NCBI GenBank assembly: GCA_003696675.1
Contig: RFGH01000225.1
Location: forward strand, 1-54,924
DNA: 54,924 bases
Source of the DNA: Planctomycetota bacterium
GTDB taxonomy: Bacteria > Planctomycetota > Phycisphaerae > Phycisphaerales > UBA1924
Direction: 5' to 3'
Part shown: positions 15,449 to 23,990 of the stretch, piece by piece
How positions within the stretch are numbered: the first letter of the stretch is position 1
Layout: every line of letters starts with the position of its first letter
Notes under the pieces: model-generated
Database searches by the model: none
The model's input: the letters and a program-made list of their open reading frames with translations, nothing else
Told to the model about the DNA's origin: nothing
Translations under genes and position numbers: made by a program

Positions 15449-18044
15449 GGACCAATACCTCCCGTTCGCGCGTCGCATCGCGCGGCGGTTCATGTTCGAG
15501 ATGGCGGGCACGTCCGCCAGTCAGTTCCGTCGCCGTCAGCCGGTCGTCCGAACGGCTCACGGCGGCCAGCAGCGCGTCCCTGTCGTCGGTGTAGAGGGTG
15601 GCGCGCTCACGCGCCCGGCTGACGCTCACGTATGCCTGCTCGCGCGACGAGGCGGGAAACGACGCCGACGACTGGGCGATGAGCACGCGGTCCACCGTCT
15701 TGCCCTGGCTGGCATGGCTGGTGGTGCAGTAGCCGTACGCCAGGTGCCCGTAGTCCTTCGCGATCCTCCAGCCGTTCGTGAGCACGAGGTTCCCGGCGCG
15801 GTCGAAACGCTTCACCGTGTAGAGCGCGCCGTTGTTGAGCCGGTGCCTGCCGTCCGCCGTCTTACCGTTGCGCGTGACGCGCACCACGTCGCCCGGCGCC
15901 ACCGGCAGCACTGACGGGCGGTAGAGCTGGAATCGCGCCGCCTGGTCGAGCGGCAGCGGCGCGTCGCCGACCACCAGCCGCTCGCCCTTGCGGTGTCCGC
16001 GCGCGTTCTGGTGGAAGACCAGCACGTCGCCGGGGGCGTAGTTCAGCGGGTCCATGCGCTCGGCCTCGGTGAGGTTGGCATTCTCCAGTACGACGAGCGT
16101 TCGTTCATCCGTACCCAGACGGCCGGACTGTTTCAGCCGGGCGCGAATCTCATCCGTGACCCAAGCCCCTTCGAGATGCGTCGGCGCGATAGCAAGTGTG
16201 GTCTTTCCCTCGGTGACGGCGGCGACGTAATCCCCGGCGAGCAGCTGGTACCGCTCAGTGTCACCAACCTCGCGTATCCACCCCAGCCGGTCGAGTTGCC
16301 GGAACCCGTCCTCCGTCCGTCCCTCCGAGAGCGCCCGCACAGCCTCCTTGTAGTCGCCGCGCTGGCGGCGTATGTCGCGTATCTCGGCAGGCACCAGCCC
16401 GGCTTCCTCTTCGAGCAACCGTAGCGCCGCGCCCCTCTCAACGCTCGAATGCTGTCGCCGGTCCCCGGAGAGAATCACCCGCGCGCCTTTGCGTTCGGCA
16501 AGGTCGAAGAGTTGCGCCATCGTGCGCGACGACAGCAACCCTGCCTCGTCTATCCACAGCACCTGCCCGGCAACGCGCGCCTGCAACGCTTCGTCCACGA
16601 GCAGCCGCGCCACCGTGTCGGCGTCGGTGAATCCTTCCCGCCGCAGTACGCCGCGGCTGGCATCCGCCGACGGCGCGAAGGTGAAGACGCGTTTCCCGTT
16701 CGCCTCGATGCCCTCGACCGCTTCCTGCATGAGCGTCGTCTTGCCGGTCCCGGCCACGCCGCGCACCAGGATGACGCGATCGGGTGATTCCAGCACGTGC
16801 CGCACCGCCCGACGCTGGTCGTCGCCCAGCCAGTCGCGCGTGAAGCGATGATTCGCCTTGCCGAGCGGCCGACACGCGCCGCGTCCGTCGCGCGCGAAGG
16901 CAAGCATCCGGTCTTCCTCTGCCAGCACCTCGCGCGTCGTGGCAAACCGGCGCCCGTCACGCTCGGCGACGATGAGATCCTCACGCGCCACCGCCTGCGT
17001 CACCGCTTCGGGTGAGGCCCGGCCGACGGCGCGCTTCATGGCCTCAGTCAGTAATCGTCGTTCGGGCAGCACGGCACTGCGCTCGAAGCAGTGCGTCACC
17101 GCCTGGCGTGCCGCGTCCCTTGCTTGGCGCGCATCCTCACCGATGCGCTCGTTTCCGACGCGCTCCCCGAGCGTCTCGACGGCCCGCGATTCCTCCGGGG
17201 TCATCCGCGACCGCCACTCGTCGCGCAGTTGCGGCAGTGTCAACTGCTTCGCCTTGCGCTCGCGGGTCTTCGCGCCGAGCGCGCCCTTGGCGTCCGGGTC
17301 GGTGATGCCGGACTCGCGCGCCAGTTCCTCGATGAGCGCCGTGCGCCGCGAGAAGCGTCGTATGGCGGCGTCGGGCACGCCCGCCAGTTCCCAGCCCTGC
17401 TTCGTGCGCACGGTGGGAAGGCCGAGTTGCTCCATCCGCCGCGCCAGCCGTGCGTGGAACAGCGCCTCGAAATACGGCCCGTCGCGCTTGAGCCCGGCGA
17501 ACTGCCCGGCCTTCCACCGCGACTCCTTCTCGTCCCAGGTGGCGTTGAACACGAAGCAGTGGCTATGAAGGTGAGGGTCAGGTACGCCGTTTACGGGACG
17601 CGCCGTCGTGTGGATGAACTCGCCCCACAGCATGTTGCCGGTCGTGCGGTCCTCGTTGCGCCCGCCGACGCGCACGCGCGTCTGCATCTCGGATTCGATG
17701 TCGCGCATGGTGGCGTCCACCGACTCGCGGAAGGCGTCGAGGATGCGCGCGTCACCGGTCAGTCCGTACAGGAGCGACACGCTCTTGGGCACATGGAAGT
17801 TGAAGTCGTAGCCGACGCGGCGGTCGGACTTGGTGCGCGCCGTCAGCGGCTCGCCGGTCGAAGGATTGCGGTTGTCGCAGAGGGCGTCCCAATCCTCGCG
17901 GCGCACCTCGCCGGAAAGTCCCAGCCGCGCGGCGGCCTTGCCGCGCCAGACGCCGGCGAGTTCCTGGCCTTCCGCGTAGTAGTCGGCGGTCGAGTAGTAG
18001 CTCTTGGCGCCGGCGGGCGTGCTGTTCTGAATGATGCGCAGCAT
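15438..18044 (-). CDS. MOBF relaxase-helicase (TrwC/TraI type)
   Basis: An 868-residue fusion of relaxase and helicase. The relaxase domain (about 1-290) has tyrosine pairs at Y16-Y17 and Y22-Y23, where the family keeps its nicking tyrosines, and a metal-binding histidine triad within PDPHLHSH (H158, H160, H162). The helicase part (about 400-830) has Walker A GVAGTGKT (429-436), Walker B VLWIDEAGLL, motif SGDRRQHSSVERG, and the late RecD-like motif YGYCTTSHASQGKT followed by YVSVSRARE. The enzyme should nick the element at oriT, stay covalently bound to the 5' end and unwind it for transfer. It is shorter than F TraI (about 1750) and close to TrwC (about 970). Its partner is the coupling protein at 6447. 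AGGAGAG lies about 12 nt before the ATG. Confidence 0.93.
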   Translation of the reverse strand: MLRIIQNSTPAGAKSYYSTADYYAEGQELAGVWRGKAAARLGLSGEVRREDWDALCDNRNPSTGEPLTARTKSDRRVGYDFNFHVPKSVSLLYGLTGDARILDAFRESVDATMRDIESEMQTRVRVGGRNEDRTTGNMLWGEFIHTTARPVNGVPDPHLHSHCFVFNATWDEKESRWKAGQFAGLKRDGPYFEALFHARLARRMEQLGLPTVRTKQGWELAGVPDAAIRRFSRRTALIEELARESGITDPDAKGALGAKTRERKAKQLTLPQLRDEWRSRMTPEESRAVETLGERVGNERIGEDARQARDAARQAVTHCFERSAVLPERRLLTEAMKRAVGRASPEAVTQAVAREDLIVAERDGRRFATTREVLAEEDRMLAFARDGRGACRPLGKANHRFTRDWLGDDQRRAVRHVLESPDRVILVRGVAGTGKTTLMQEAVEGIEANGKRVFTFAPSADASRGVLRREGFTDADTVARLLVDEALQARVAGQVLWIDEAGLLSSRTMAQLFDLAERKGARVILSGDRRQHSSVERGAALRLLEEEAGLVPAEIRDIRRQRGDYKEAVRALSEGRTEDGFRQLDRLGWIREVGDTERYQLLAGDYVAAVTEGKTTLAIAPTHLEGAWVTDEIRARLKQSGRLGTDERTLVVLENANLTEAERMDPLNYAPGDVLVFHQNARGHRKGERLVVGDAPLPLDQAARFQLYRPSVLPVAPGDVVRVTRNGKTADGRHRLNNGALYTVKRFDRAGNLVLTNGWRIAKDYGHLAYGYCTTSHASQGKTVDRVLIAQSSASFPASSREQAYVSVSRARERATLYTDDRDALLAAVSRSDDRLTATELTGGRARHLEHEPPRDATREREVLVHER

Positions 18045-18110
18045 GAGAGGACACTCTCCTACGCCTCATTCGTCGCGGTCAATCGCCGGTTCGTTGGACG
18101 GAGCCGTTTC

Positions 18111-18130
18111 TTTCACGGAGTTTCACGGCG
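18111..18130. repeat. tandem 10-mer upstream of the relaxase gene
   Basis: TTTCACGGAG (18111-18120) is followed directly by TTTCACGGCG (18121-18130), 67-86 nt in front of the relaxase ATG. Spacing of one helical turn suits a protein-binding site. It may regulate the relaxase or form part of an origin of transfer. The rest of the gap 18045-18181 shows no gene. Confidence 0.3.
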
Positions 18131-18181
18131 CTTACTGCCACAAGCCGGAGGGATCTTGCGCCCATCGTCGCATGTGACACT

Positions 18182-20095
18182 TCAGCGGTGATGTGATTCG
18201 CCTGGATTGTCGTGCGCCCGAGGCTCTATCGCACGGGTCCACTTCCCATCTTTGTGTCGATTATCCACGGCAGCGCTGCGCTTGCTCAGCACAGCTCGCA
18301 AATAGCACTGCGGCTGCGACGGGTGGCGAGCGGCAGCCTCCACAAATATTCCTGGGGTTGGATGCAGGCCTTCAAACTCCGGGTCACGAGCGAGTTGATC
18401 GCGTGTTGCCACCACTCGGCGAAGAAACTCATCTGGCTCTGGCAGATAGTGCATTGCGCAGTGCTTGAACACCCACGGCGTCTCACGCAACGAGGAAAAC
18501 TCAGGGTTGCGTTCCAGTGCTGCCGCGGTCGCCATTACCCTCCGCAAGTAGCCGCGTGGGTCGGACGGATAGCAGGCCGCAGCGCGCGTGAACAACCCCG
18601 GTGTATCACGTACGGTCTCAAACTCCGAGTCGCGCTCCAACTCCGCTGCTGTCGAGAGTGCATTTCGCAGGAACCCCTTGGGATCCGAAGGATTACCTAC
18701 CGCCGCGTATCTGAATAGACCTGACCTATCACGGAGCGTCGCGAATGCCGGGTCGTGCTCCAATTCAGCTACCGTTGCCATTACTCTGCGAAGACATCCC
18801 CTGGGATCCGAGGGATTGCTTACTGCGGCGTGCCTAAACAAGCCCGGCGTGTCGCGGAGCGAGGCGAACTCCGGATCACGCTCCAGTTCAGCGACGGTCC
18901 AGAGGACCTTGCGGAGGAAGTCCCTCGCATTCGATGGGTTATGCACAGCAGCATGTTTGTACAGGTGCGGCGTGTCGCGGAGAGACACGAACTCCGGATC
19001 ACGCTCCAGTTCAGCGACGGTCGAAATGACACGGCGCAGAAAGCTCTTGGGATTCGACGGGTATCCAACCGCCGCATATCTGAGCAAGCCCGGAGTATCG
19101 TGTAGCGACGCAAAGTCCGGGTCGCGTTCCAATTCAGCTACCGTTGAGATCATTCTGCGTAGGAAGCCCGCGGGATCCGATGGGTTGCGCACTGCCGCCT
19201 GCTTGAACAGGCTCGGTGTGTCGCGCAGGGACTCAAAAGCCGGGTTGCGCTCCAGTTCAGGGATAGTCATTAGTACGCTTCGCAGAAAGCCCTTCGGGTC
19301 CGATGGATTGTTGAACGCCACGTACCTGTATAAGCTCGGCGTGTCGCGCAGTGAAGCGAACTCGGGATCGCTCTCGAGTTCGCCAATGGTCGCAAGCCCC
19401 TTGCGCAGAAAACCGTGAGGATCGGAAGGATTGTTGACCGCTGCCAACCTGAATACGCTTGGCGTATCGCGCAACAAAGCAAACTCGGGGTCACGCTCCA
19501 GTTCCGCGACAGTGGAGAGCGCCTTGTGCAGGAAGCCTTGAGGGTCCGACGGGTAGTTCGTTACCGCGTACCTGAACAGGCCCGGCGTCTCGCGAAATGA
19601 AGCGAACTCCTCGTCGTGCAGCATTCCACTGATGTCGCCGTGATAAATTGTTGGTCGCACCATACTTGACAATGGCGCATTAAATGCTGTCGCATTGACA
19701 TGAAGCTCACTGGCCAGCAACCGGTACACGTCGCGCCGCAGGTGTGGTGGGATCGGATGCTTGCGGCGGCGGCACATTTCCTCGAAGCCTTCCATCAGCT
19801 TGTCACACACGTGGTCATCCGTTCCGTGTGCCACGGCGCGCACCACGTGACTCTGACTACGAGTGCGATGTGATATGGCGACTATGTCATCGTCCAACCA
19901 GGCGCGACCACTCAGCGATACGCCCGCGTTCCGCTGTATCTCCCGTATCTCCGCCATGAATGCCTGCGCCTCGCGCAGACGCTCGACCGATAGCGGTTTG
20001 CTACTCTCCGTGTCGTCCTGCACTCGCCCCCACGCATCGTGTTGTTGCACGCAACGCGACGGTGCCGGCTGGCTGGAGACCCGTCGCCCTTCCAT
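18182..20095 (-). CDS. protein with eleven 41-residue tandem repeats
   Basis: About 637 residues from ATG 20095 (MEGRRVSSQP); the frame is open to 20161 and the true start is unsure because no good ribosome site is seen. Residues 1-160 are a helical, charged N-terminal region with FEEMCRRRKHPIPPHLRRDV. Then eleven perfectly phased 41-residue repeats cover 18263-19615: each runs D-P-E-F-A-S-L-R-D-T-P, then LFRYAA, then NPSDP, then GFLR, then a helix ending TVAELER. The repeats predict as two or three short helices each, so a solenoid is likely. A basic tail closes the protein. No signal peptide or membrane segment. I do not recognise a named family. Sequence drift is least in repeats 2-8 and greatest in the last two, typical of solenoid caps. 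A binding scaffold is the natural inference. Confidence 0.75.
   Translation of the reverse strand: MEGRRVSSQPAPSRCVQQHDAWGRVQDDTESSKPLSVERLREAQAFMAEIREIQRNAGVSLSGRAWLDDDIVAISHRTRSQSHVVRAVAHGTDDHVCDKLMEGFEEMCRRRKHPIPPHLRRDVYRLLASELHVNATAFNAPLSSMVRPTIYHGDISGMLHDEEFASFRETPGLFRYAVTNYPSDPQGFLHKALSTVAELERDPEFALLRDTPSVFRLAAVNNPSDPHGFLRKGLATIGELESDPEFASLRDTPSLYRYVAFNNPSDPKGFLRSVLMTIPELERNPAFESLRDTPSLFKQAAVRNPSDPAGFLRRMISTVAELERDPDFASLHDTPGLLRYAAVGYPSNPKSFLRRVISTVAELERDPEFVSLRDTPHLYKHAAVHNPSNARDFLRKVLWTVAELERDPEFASLRDTPGLFRHAAVSNPSDPRGCLRRVMATVAELEHDPAFATLRDRSGLFRYAAVGNPSDPKGFLRNALSTAAELERDSEFETVRDTPGLFTRAAACYPSDPRGYLRRVMATAAALERNPEFSSLRETPWVFKHCAMHYLPEPDEFLRRVVATRDQLARDPEFEGLHPTPGIFVEAAARHPSQPQCYLRAVLSKRSAAVDNRHKDGKWTRAIEPRAHDNPGESHHR
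18263..19615 (-). repeat. eleven 123-bp coding repeats
   Basis: The DNA repeats every 123 bp without indels, encoding the 41-residue units of the repeat protein. Neighbouring units are clearly related at the DNA level but differ at many positions, including silent ones, so the array is old and under protein-level selection, not a recent expansion. Confidence 0.75.
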
Positions 20096-20444
20096 GATGC
20101 CACGTGGTGCCCCACGGCGCACGTGACATTTCCGTGACAGTGAAGGCCTCCCGCAAACCATTGACTCTGCTTGACAATCATCTGCTTGTCACTGGCCGCG
20201 CCATATTGCGGATGGCTCATTCTCTTGCACGTGGAGCGGGCGCGGCACGAACGCTGGTGTTGAATCGCCCATGCGCGCGCAGCCAGGCATGATGCGCACC
20301 AGAAGCAGGCCGCCCTCGCCCGCTTCCTGTCCGGCAACGGTGGGTCGTCAGGGCGTTGACGTGCCGGGCTCGTCTCTTCTTTTCCCCGGTCTCCTGCGCC
20401 CAGCACGGCCTGATTGACGGCATCGCTACAGCCGCCGCCGGTCC

Positions 20445-20522
20445 GGTCAAGCGGAAAACCGGTTCCTCCCAACATCTTCACTGCGTTGCAGACGCGGGTC
20501 CCTCCCGTTTTCCGCTGTGACC
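20445..20522. promoter_or_regulatory. long imperfect inverted repeat, possible oriT or leader structure
   Basis: GGTCAAGCGGAAAACC (20445-20460) matches the complement of GTTTTCCGCTGTGACC (20507-20522) except for one extra base, with 46 nt between the arms. It lies in the 500-nt stretch 20096-20613, which has no convincing gene, about 90 nt before the 67-residue gene. Inverted repeats of this size occur at origins of transfer and in regulatory leaders; no nick-site consensus can be read, so the role is open. Confidence 0.4.
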
Positions 20523-20613
20523 GGTGCGCTTCGCCCCGGCTGGAGCGGCTGGTTTCCGCGTGCCATCAGGCCGCGATGGGCGCGGCCGGAAACCTCAAGA
20601 AAAGGAGACTCAC

Positions 20614-20817
20614 ATGTCCGACACGAATAACAACGCTTCCAAGGCTCCCACGCACATCGCCTACCAGGTGCGCGACCGCGAGGGGAAGAAGGGCTTCTGG
20701 ACCCGCATCGGGTCCGCCTGGCCGCACAACGACGGCAAGGGCTTCAACATCCAGCTCGAATGCGTGCCGCTCGACGGCCGCATCACGCTCCGCGTCGCGA
20801 GCGACAAGAAGGACTGA
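20614..20817 (+). CDS. conserved hypothetical protein (67 aa)
   Basis: Starts at ATG 20614 (MSDTNNNASKAPTHIAYQVR) with AAAGGAG 8 nt upstream. The body reads VRDREGKKGFWTRIGSAWPH, then a GKGFNIQLE segment, and PLDGRITLRV near the end. I know this as a small protein repeatedly found on mobile elements and plasmids of proteobacteria; it has no named function that I can vouch for. The content of beta-strand and aromatic residues suggests a compact single-domain fold. It precedes the methyltransferase by 61 nt and is probably co-transcribed with it. Confidence 0.75.
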   Translation: MSDTNNNASKAPTHIAYQVRDREGKKGFWTRIGSAWPHNDGKGFNIQLECVPLDGRITLRVASDKKD

Positions 20818-20878
20818 CCCATCCGCAACCGGGCGGGCCGCAAGGCCCGCCCTTTCTTCATCGAAAGGAGTACACGAC

Positions 20879-21637
20879 ATGACTACCGTCGCTCTCATCA
20901 ACCCGTTCTTCGCGGCGCGTCTCCGCCGCAAGCCACTCTTGGCCTCCGCCAGGGTCGCTACCGCTCCCATCGAGAAGCGCGTCATCGGCAACGCCACGCT
21001 GTATCGTGCCGACTGCTTCGACATCCTGCCGACGCTCTCCGGCATCGGCGCCGTCGTCACCGACCCGCCCTACGGCATCGGCTTCCAGTATCGCAGTTAC
21101 GACGACGCGCCCGAGAAGTACGACGCGCTGATGGAGCAGCTCGTGCCCGAACTCGTCCGCATTACCGGCAACGGCCCGTGCTTCGTCTGGCAGAGTCCGC
21201 TCACGGCCGGACGCTGGCACCGCTACTTCCCCAAGGGGTGGCGCATCATCGCCGCCTGCAAGGTCTATCCCGATCGCGGCCGCCAGCGCTGCCTGAGCTG
21301 GGACCCGGTCATCTTCTGGAGCGGCAAGTCACTGCTCAAGGACGAGCTACCGCGCGACTGGCATGTCGCCGACCTGCGGCCGTGGATGGAGAGCATCGGT
21401 GACAACCCCGTGCCCTGTCCGCGGCCGCTGGAACAGGTGCGCTGGTTCTGCGCCTCGATTCCCGCCGGCTCCATCCTCGACCCGTTCATGGGCTCCGGCA
21501 CCACCGGCGTCGCCGCGCTGCTCGCCGGCAAGCGCTTCGTCGGCATCGAGCGCGACCCGGTCTACTTCGACTACGCCTGCAAGCGCATCGAGGTGGCGGT
21601 TGCGCAACCCACTCGCGTCGTAGCCAGGCAGCCGTGA
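20879..21637 (+). CDS. orphan N6-adenine/N4-cytosine DNA methyltransferase
   Basis: A 252-residue enzyme starting at ATG 20879, with AAAGGAG upstream; the longer open frame to 20414 is non-coding. Catalytic motif IV is TDPPYG (61-66), and the AdoMet-binding motif DPFMGSGTTG (201-210) comes after it, the order of the beta class (N6_N4_Mtase family). A short target-recognition stretch lies between. No restriction endonuclease is near, so it is an orphan methylase of the type carried by plasmids and phages to evade host restriction or mark the element. The target base cannot be told from the sequence. It follows the 67-residue gene and precedes the paralogous hypothetical gene on the same strand. 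Confidence 0.9.
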   Translation: MTTVALINPFFAARLRRKPLLASARVATAPIEKRVIGNATLYRADCFDILPTLSGIGAVVTDPPYGIGFQYRSYDDAPEKYDALMEQLVPELVRITGNGPCFVWQSPLTAGRWHRYFPKGWRIIAACKVYPDRGRQRCLSWDPVIFWSGKSLLKDELPRDWHVADLRPWMESIGDNPVPCPRPLEQVRWFCASIPAGSILDPFMGSGTTGVAALLAGKRFVGIERDPVYFDYACKRIEVAVAQPTRVVARQP

Positions 21638-21781
21638 GCGAGAGGGTGCGGCGGATTATCACGGCAAATCAACTCGCTACGAGATGCGCGCACCGCCGCC
21701 GCGGTGTCACGAAACTGTCACTGTACAGCTCCTGTGACCGGCTGGTACGATGATGCCGTAACGCAAAGCACGCGGGGGACC

Positions 21782-22276
21782 GTGACGCAGAAGGAACCGA
21801 AGAGCATCGACGCGAAGCTGCGTCGAATTGAACAACTACTCGGCGAACGGAAGCGCGACGACTATGAGTCGCTGCGCGCGCGGCTGACCGAGGCACGTGA
21901 GCTGTTCCACGACATGCTCGCCGAGCGATTCACCGAGGCCTTCAACGCGCACCTGGCGGCGCAACCGCAGGCGACGTTCCGGGAGAAGCAGGCGCTTACC
22001 CGCGACGCCAACGCCGACCTGCGCGCGCTCGGGCTTGCCATCCGGTGTCCCAGGACGGGCGAGCCGGCGGTTTTCCATGCCGACGTCGGGCACAAGCCCG
22101 CCGAAGGGCGGTTCATGGTCGCCCTGGTTTCCAACGACCGTGACCGGAAGCGCACGGTCTCGTCGCAGCATCTCTTCCAGGTCGAATTGCGGGGCAACCC
22201 CAACCGGCGCGAAGGTGGGGCGGAGTATTGGGCCAGGCGCGTGTCAGAGCAACCGCCTTCCACCCGCGGACGCTGA
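21782..22276 (+). CDS. hypothetical protein, paralogue of the gene at 13140-13601
   Basis: The start is placed at GTG 21782 (VTQKEPKSIDAKLRRIEQLL) because the paralogue at 13140-13601 begins at the matching position (MTEKDTDDLAELRRL); the frame itself is open from 21704. This gives 164 residues. The protein has a coiled-coil-like N-terminus, then REKQALTRDANADLRALGLA followed by IRCP, then EGRFMVALVSNDRDRKRTVS, and ends in RREGGAEYWARR. It is soluble with no signal. Shared residues with the paralogue cluster in LRxLGLAIR and in the RF(L/M)...(R/N)DxxRK stretch. The family is not recognised. It follows the methyltransferase gene by about 145 nt, in which an extended -10 TGGTACGAT near 21744 suggests a separate promoter. 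Confidence 0.65.
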   Translation: MTQKEPKSIDAKLRRIEQLLGERKRDDYESLRARLTEARELFHDMLAERFTEAFNAHLAAQPQATFREKQALTRDANADLRALGLAIRCPRTGEPAVFHADVGHKPAEGRFMVALVSNDRDRKRTVSSQHLFQVELRGNPNRREGGAEYWARRVSEQPPSTRGR

Positions 22277-22377
22277 CGGACCCGGAATCGGCGTGAATGC
22301 CTGAACCGGAATGTGCCCGCTGACGTACATATTCACGGTGTCTGGCATTCACTAGGCGTGACGGATTGGAGGCTGCC

Positions 22378-22476
22378 ATGTGGATCGCGATTCGATTTCT
22401 CATCGCACTGCTTAACTACACCGACAGCAGCGTTCGCAATGGCCAGAAGACCTGGCCCGGCTGCATGCGGCAGTAG
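22378..22476 (+). CDS. possible 32-residue peptide
   Basis: A short frame with an ideal GGAGG ribosome site 7 nt before ATG 22378. The peptide starts MWIAIRFLIALLNYTDSSVR and ends in CMRQ; the first 12 residues form a short hydrophobic helix. It lies in the 547-nt gap 22277-22823, where nothing else coding is apparent. No family is known to me, and chance cannot be excluded. Confidence 0.3.
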   Translation: MWIAIRFLIALLNYTDSSVRNGQKTWPGCMRQ

Positions 22477-22722
22477 CAGCCGCCGCCCGCTGTACGCATG
22501 ACGCTGAAGAGAGGAGCCCTCGGACTCCGGACCATACCGGCAGGCGGGGGCTGGGCGATGCGTGCCCGCCGCCCGTCGCCGTCGTGTCCCAGCCGCCGGT
22601 GAGGACCCGACGACGACGGCCGTATACGGCAGGCACAACCTCGGTTGAACGACTGACTCAGCCGTCCAATCTCCGGTGAGCACGAATCCACCGCTGCAAT
22701 CATTTGACGTGCAGACGACTCC

Positions 22723-22739
22723 CCTAAGCCTTGCTTAGG
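22723..22739. repeat. 7-bp inverted repeat in the gap after fic
   Basis: CCTAAGC (22723-22729) pairs with GCTTAGG (22733-22739) over a 3-nt loop. It lies about 20 nt beyond the larger hairpin at 22761-22793 in the direction of fic transcription and could be a second termination signal. Confidence 0.3.
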
Positions 22740-22760
22740 CAGGATTTCACCGTGAAACGC

Positions 22761-22793
22761 CGTGAGCGATAGCGAGTCGTTCTATCGCTCACG
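22761..22793 (-). terminator. 12-bp hairpin downstream of fic
   Basis: CGTGAGCGATAG (22761-22772) and CTATCGCTCACG (22782-22793) form a perfect 12-bp stem with a 9-nt loop, 30 nt after the fic stop codon. No T-run follows on the minus strand, so it is either a factor-assisted terminator or a 3' stabilising hairpin. Confidence 0.5.
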
Positions 22794-22823
22794 ACAGGGT
22801 GTATCTGGCCGATACGAGCTGGT

Positions 22824-23873
22824 TCAACTCAGCGTGTACCTGGCTCCGCGACCTTGTCCGATCAGCTTGAGGTGCCCCGCTTCGACCAGTTCGGTGACGC
22901 GTTTCTTAACCGTGCCGCGCGGCGTCCCCGTGATGCGCATGATGTCGCCGACGCTGACTTGGCCGTGCTCTGCTGCCAAATCAAGGATGGTCACGGCAAG
23001 TTCGGGCAGCGACGCACGCATCAGGCGCTCGCGCTCGATCTTGGTCTCCAGTCTCCGTTTCTGCTGCTGGAGCGCGCGAAGGAAAAAGATAAGCCACGGC
23101 GACCAGTCCGGCTTCGCCTTCTTCAAAGTGCCCTGCGTCCGGCGAAGCGCCAGGTAGTAGCCTTCCTTGCTCTGCTCGACGACGCTTTCCAGCGAGCTGT
23201 AGGGCGCATATGCATAGCCGGCCTTGAGCAGCAACAGCGTGGTCAGGACGCGCGACAGCCGGCCGTTGCCGTCCTGGAACGGATGAATGGCGAGGAAGAC
23301 GACGACGAAGGCGCCCGTCACGATCAACGGATGCATCGCCTTGTCCTCAGTCGCCTCGCGGAACCATTCCACCAGTTCGGCCATCAGGCGCGGCGTGTCG
23401 AACGGTGTCGCCGTCTCGAACACGACGCCGAGAGACTTTCCATTCTCGTCGAACGCCTCGACGTGGTTGGTGAACTTCTTGTACTCGCCCCGGTGCCGCG
23501 TGTCCTTTCCGGAATACCGCAGGAGCATCGAGTGCAGCTGCTTGATGTGGTTCTCCGTGATCGGAATCGACTCGTAGCTGGCAAAGACGGTCTCCATGAC
23601 ATCGGCATAGCCGGCGACCTCCTGCTCATCCCGCGTGGCGAACGACCGGGTCCGAACGCGGCTCAGCAGTTCCTCAACCTCGCGGTCGGACAGCTTGGCT
23701 CCCTCGATTCGGGTGGATGACCCGACGCTCTCGATGGTTGCGACCTTTCGGAGTTCGCGCAATCGCTCGGGAGCAAGCCGGCCAAGCGCCTTCCATGCCC
23801 CCTTGAACTCATCGATCTCGGCGATGAGCGAAAGCATTTCCGGCGTGATGGAGAGGGTGTCGATCCGTATCAT
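22824..23873 (-). CDS. Fic-domain AMP transferase with C-terminal winged helix
   Basis: The start is ATG 23873 (MIRIDTLSITPEML), not the upstream ATGs at 23879 and 23891, because a promoter (TTGACA, 17 nt, TACGAT) ends 7 nt before it. The 349-residue protein holds the full active motif HPFQDGNGRLSR (about 197-208), and SSTRIEG (53-58) matches the inhibitory helix signature [S/T]xxxE[G/N] of class II Fic proteins, whose glutamate blocks ATP. The C-terminal 60 residues form a winged helix (SVGDIMRITGTPRGTVKKRV). Such proteins transfer AMP to a hydroxyl on a target protein; the target is unknown. The winged helix and the 14-bp inverted repeat over the promoter suggest autoregulation. It follows the small Cro-like gene on the same strand. 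Confidence 0.88.
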   Translation of the reverse strand: MIRIDTLSITPEMLSLIAEIDEFKGAWKALGRLAPERLRELRKVATIESVGSSTRIEGAKLSDREVEELLSRVRTRSFATRDEQEVAGYADVMETVFASYESIPITENHIKQLHSMLLRYSGKDTRHRGEYKKFTNHVEAFDENGKSLGVVFETATPFDTPRLMAELVEWFREATEDKAMHPLIVTGAFVVVFLAIHPFQDGNGRLSRVLTTLLLLKAGYAYAPYSSLESVVEQSKEGYYLALRRTQGTLKKAKPDWSPWLIFFLRALQQQKRRLETKIERERLMRASLPELAVTILDLAAEHGQVSVGDIMRITGTPRGTVKKRVTELVEAGHLKLIGQGRGARYTLS

Positions 23874-23886
23874 GGCCATTATCGTA

Positions 23887-23929
23887 GCCATTTAGAGCCA
23901 TTTGTCAACCTGAATTGGCTCTAAATGGC
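23887..23929 (-). promoter_or_regulatory. fic promoter with 14-bp inverted-repeat operator
   Basis: GCCATTTAGAGCCA (23887-23900) and TGGCTCTAAATGGC (23916-23929) are perfect inverted repeats with 15 nt between. On the minus strand TTGACA (23909-23904) falls in the spacer, and TACGAT (23886-23881) is 17 nt downstream, so the left arm fills the -35/-10 spacer. A dimeric regulator bound here would block RNA polymerase. Transcription should begin at about 23874, one base before the fic ATG. Confidence 0.65.
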
Positions 23930-23990
23930 CCTGCAAATGGCTCCTAGCGGCTGTTCTGGTGATCTCCCGGCGACGACTTGGCAGGGCGTT

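Noticed and set aside
18263-19615. Possible CRISPR-like or satellite array
   Set aside because: The 123-bp units are coding throughout, have no constant repeat-spacer division and translate into phased protein repeats.
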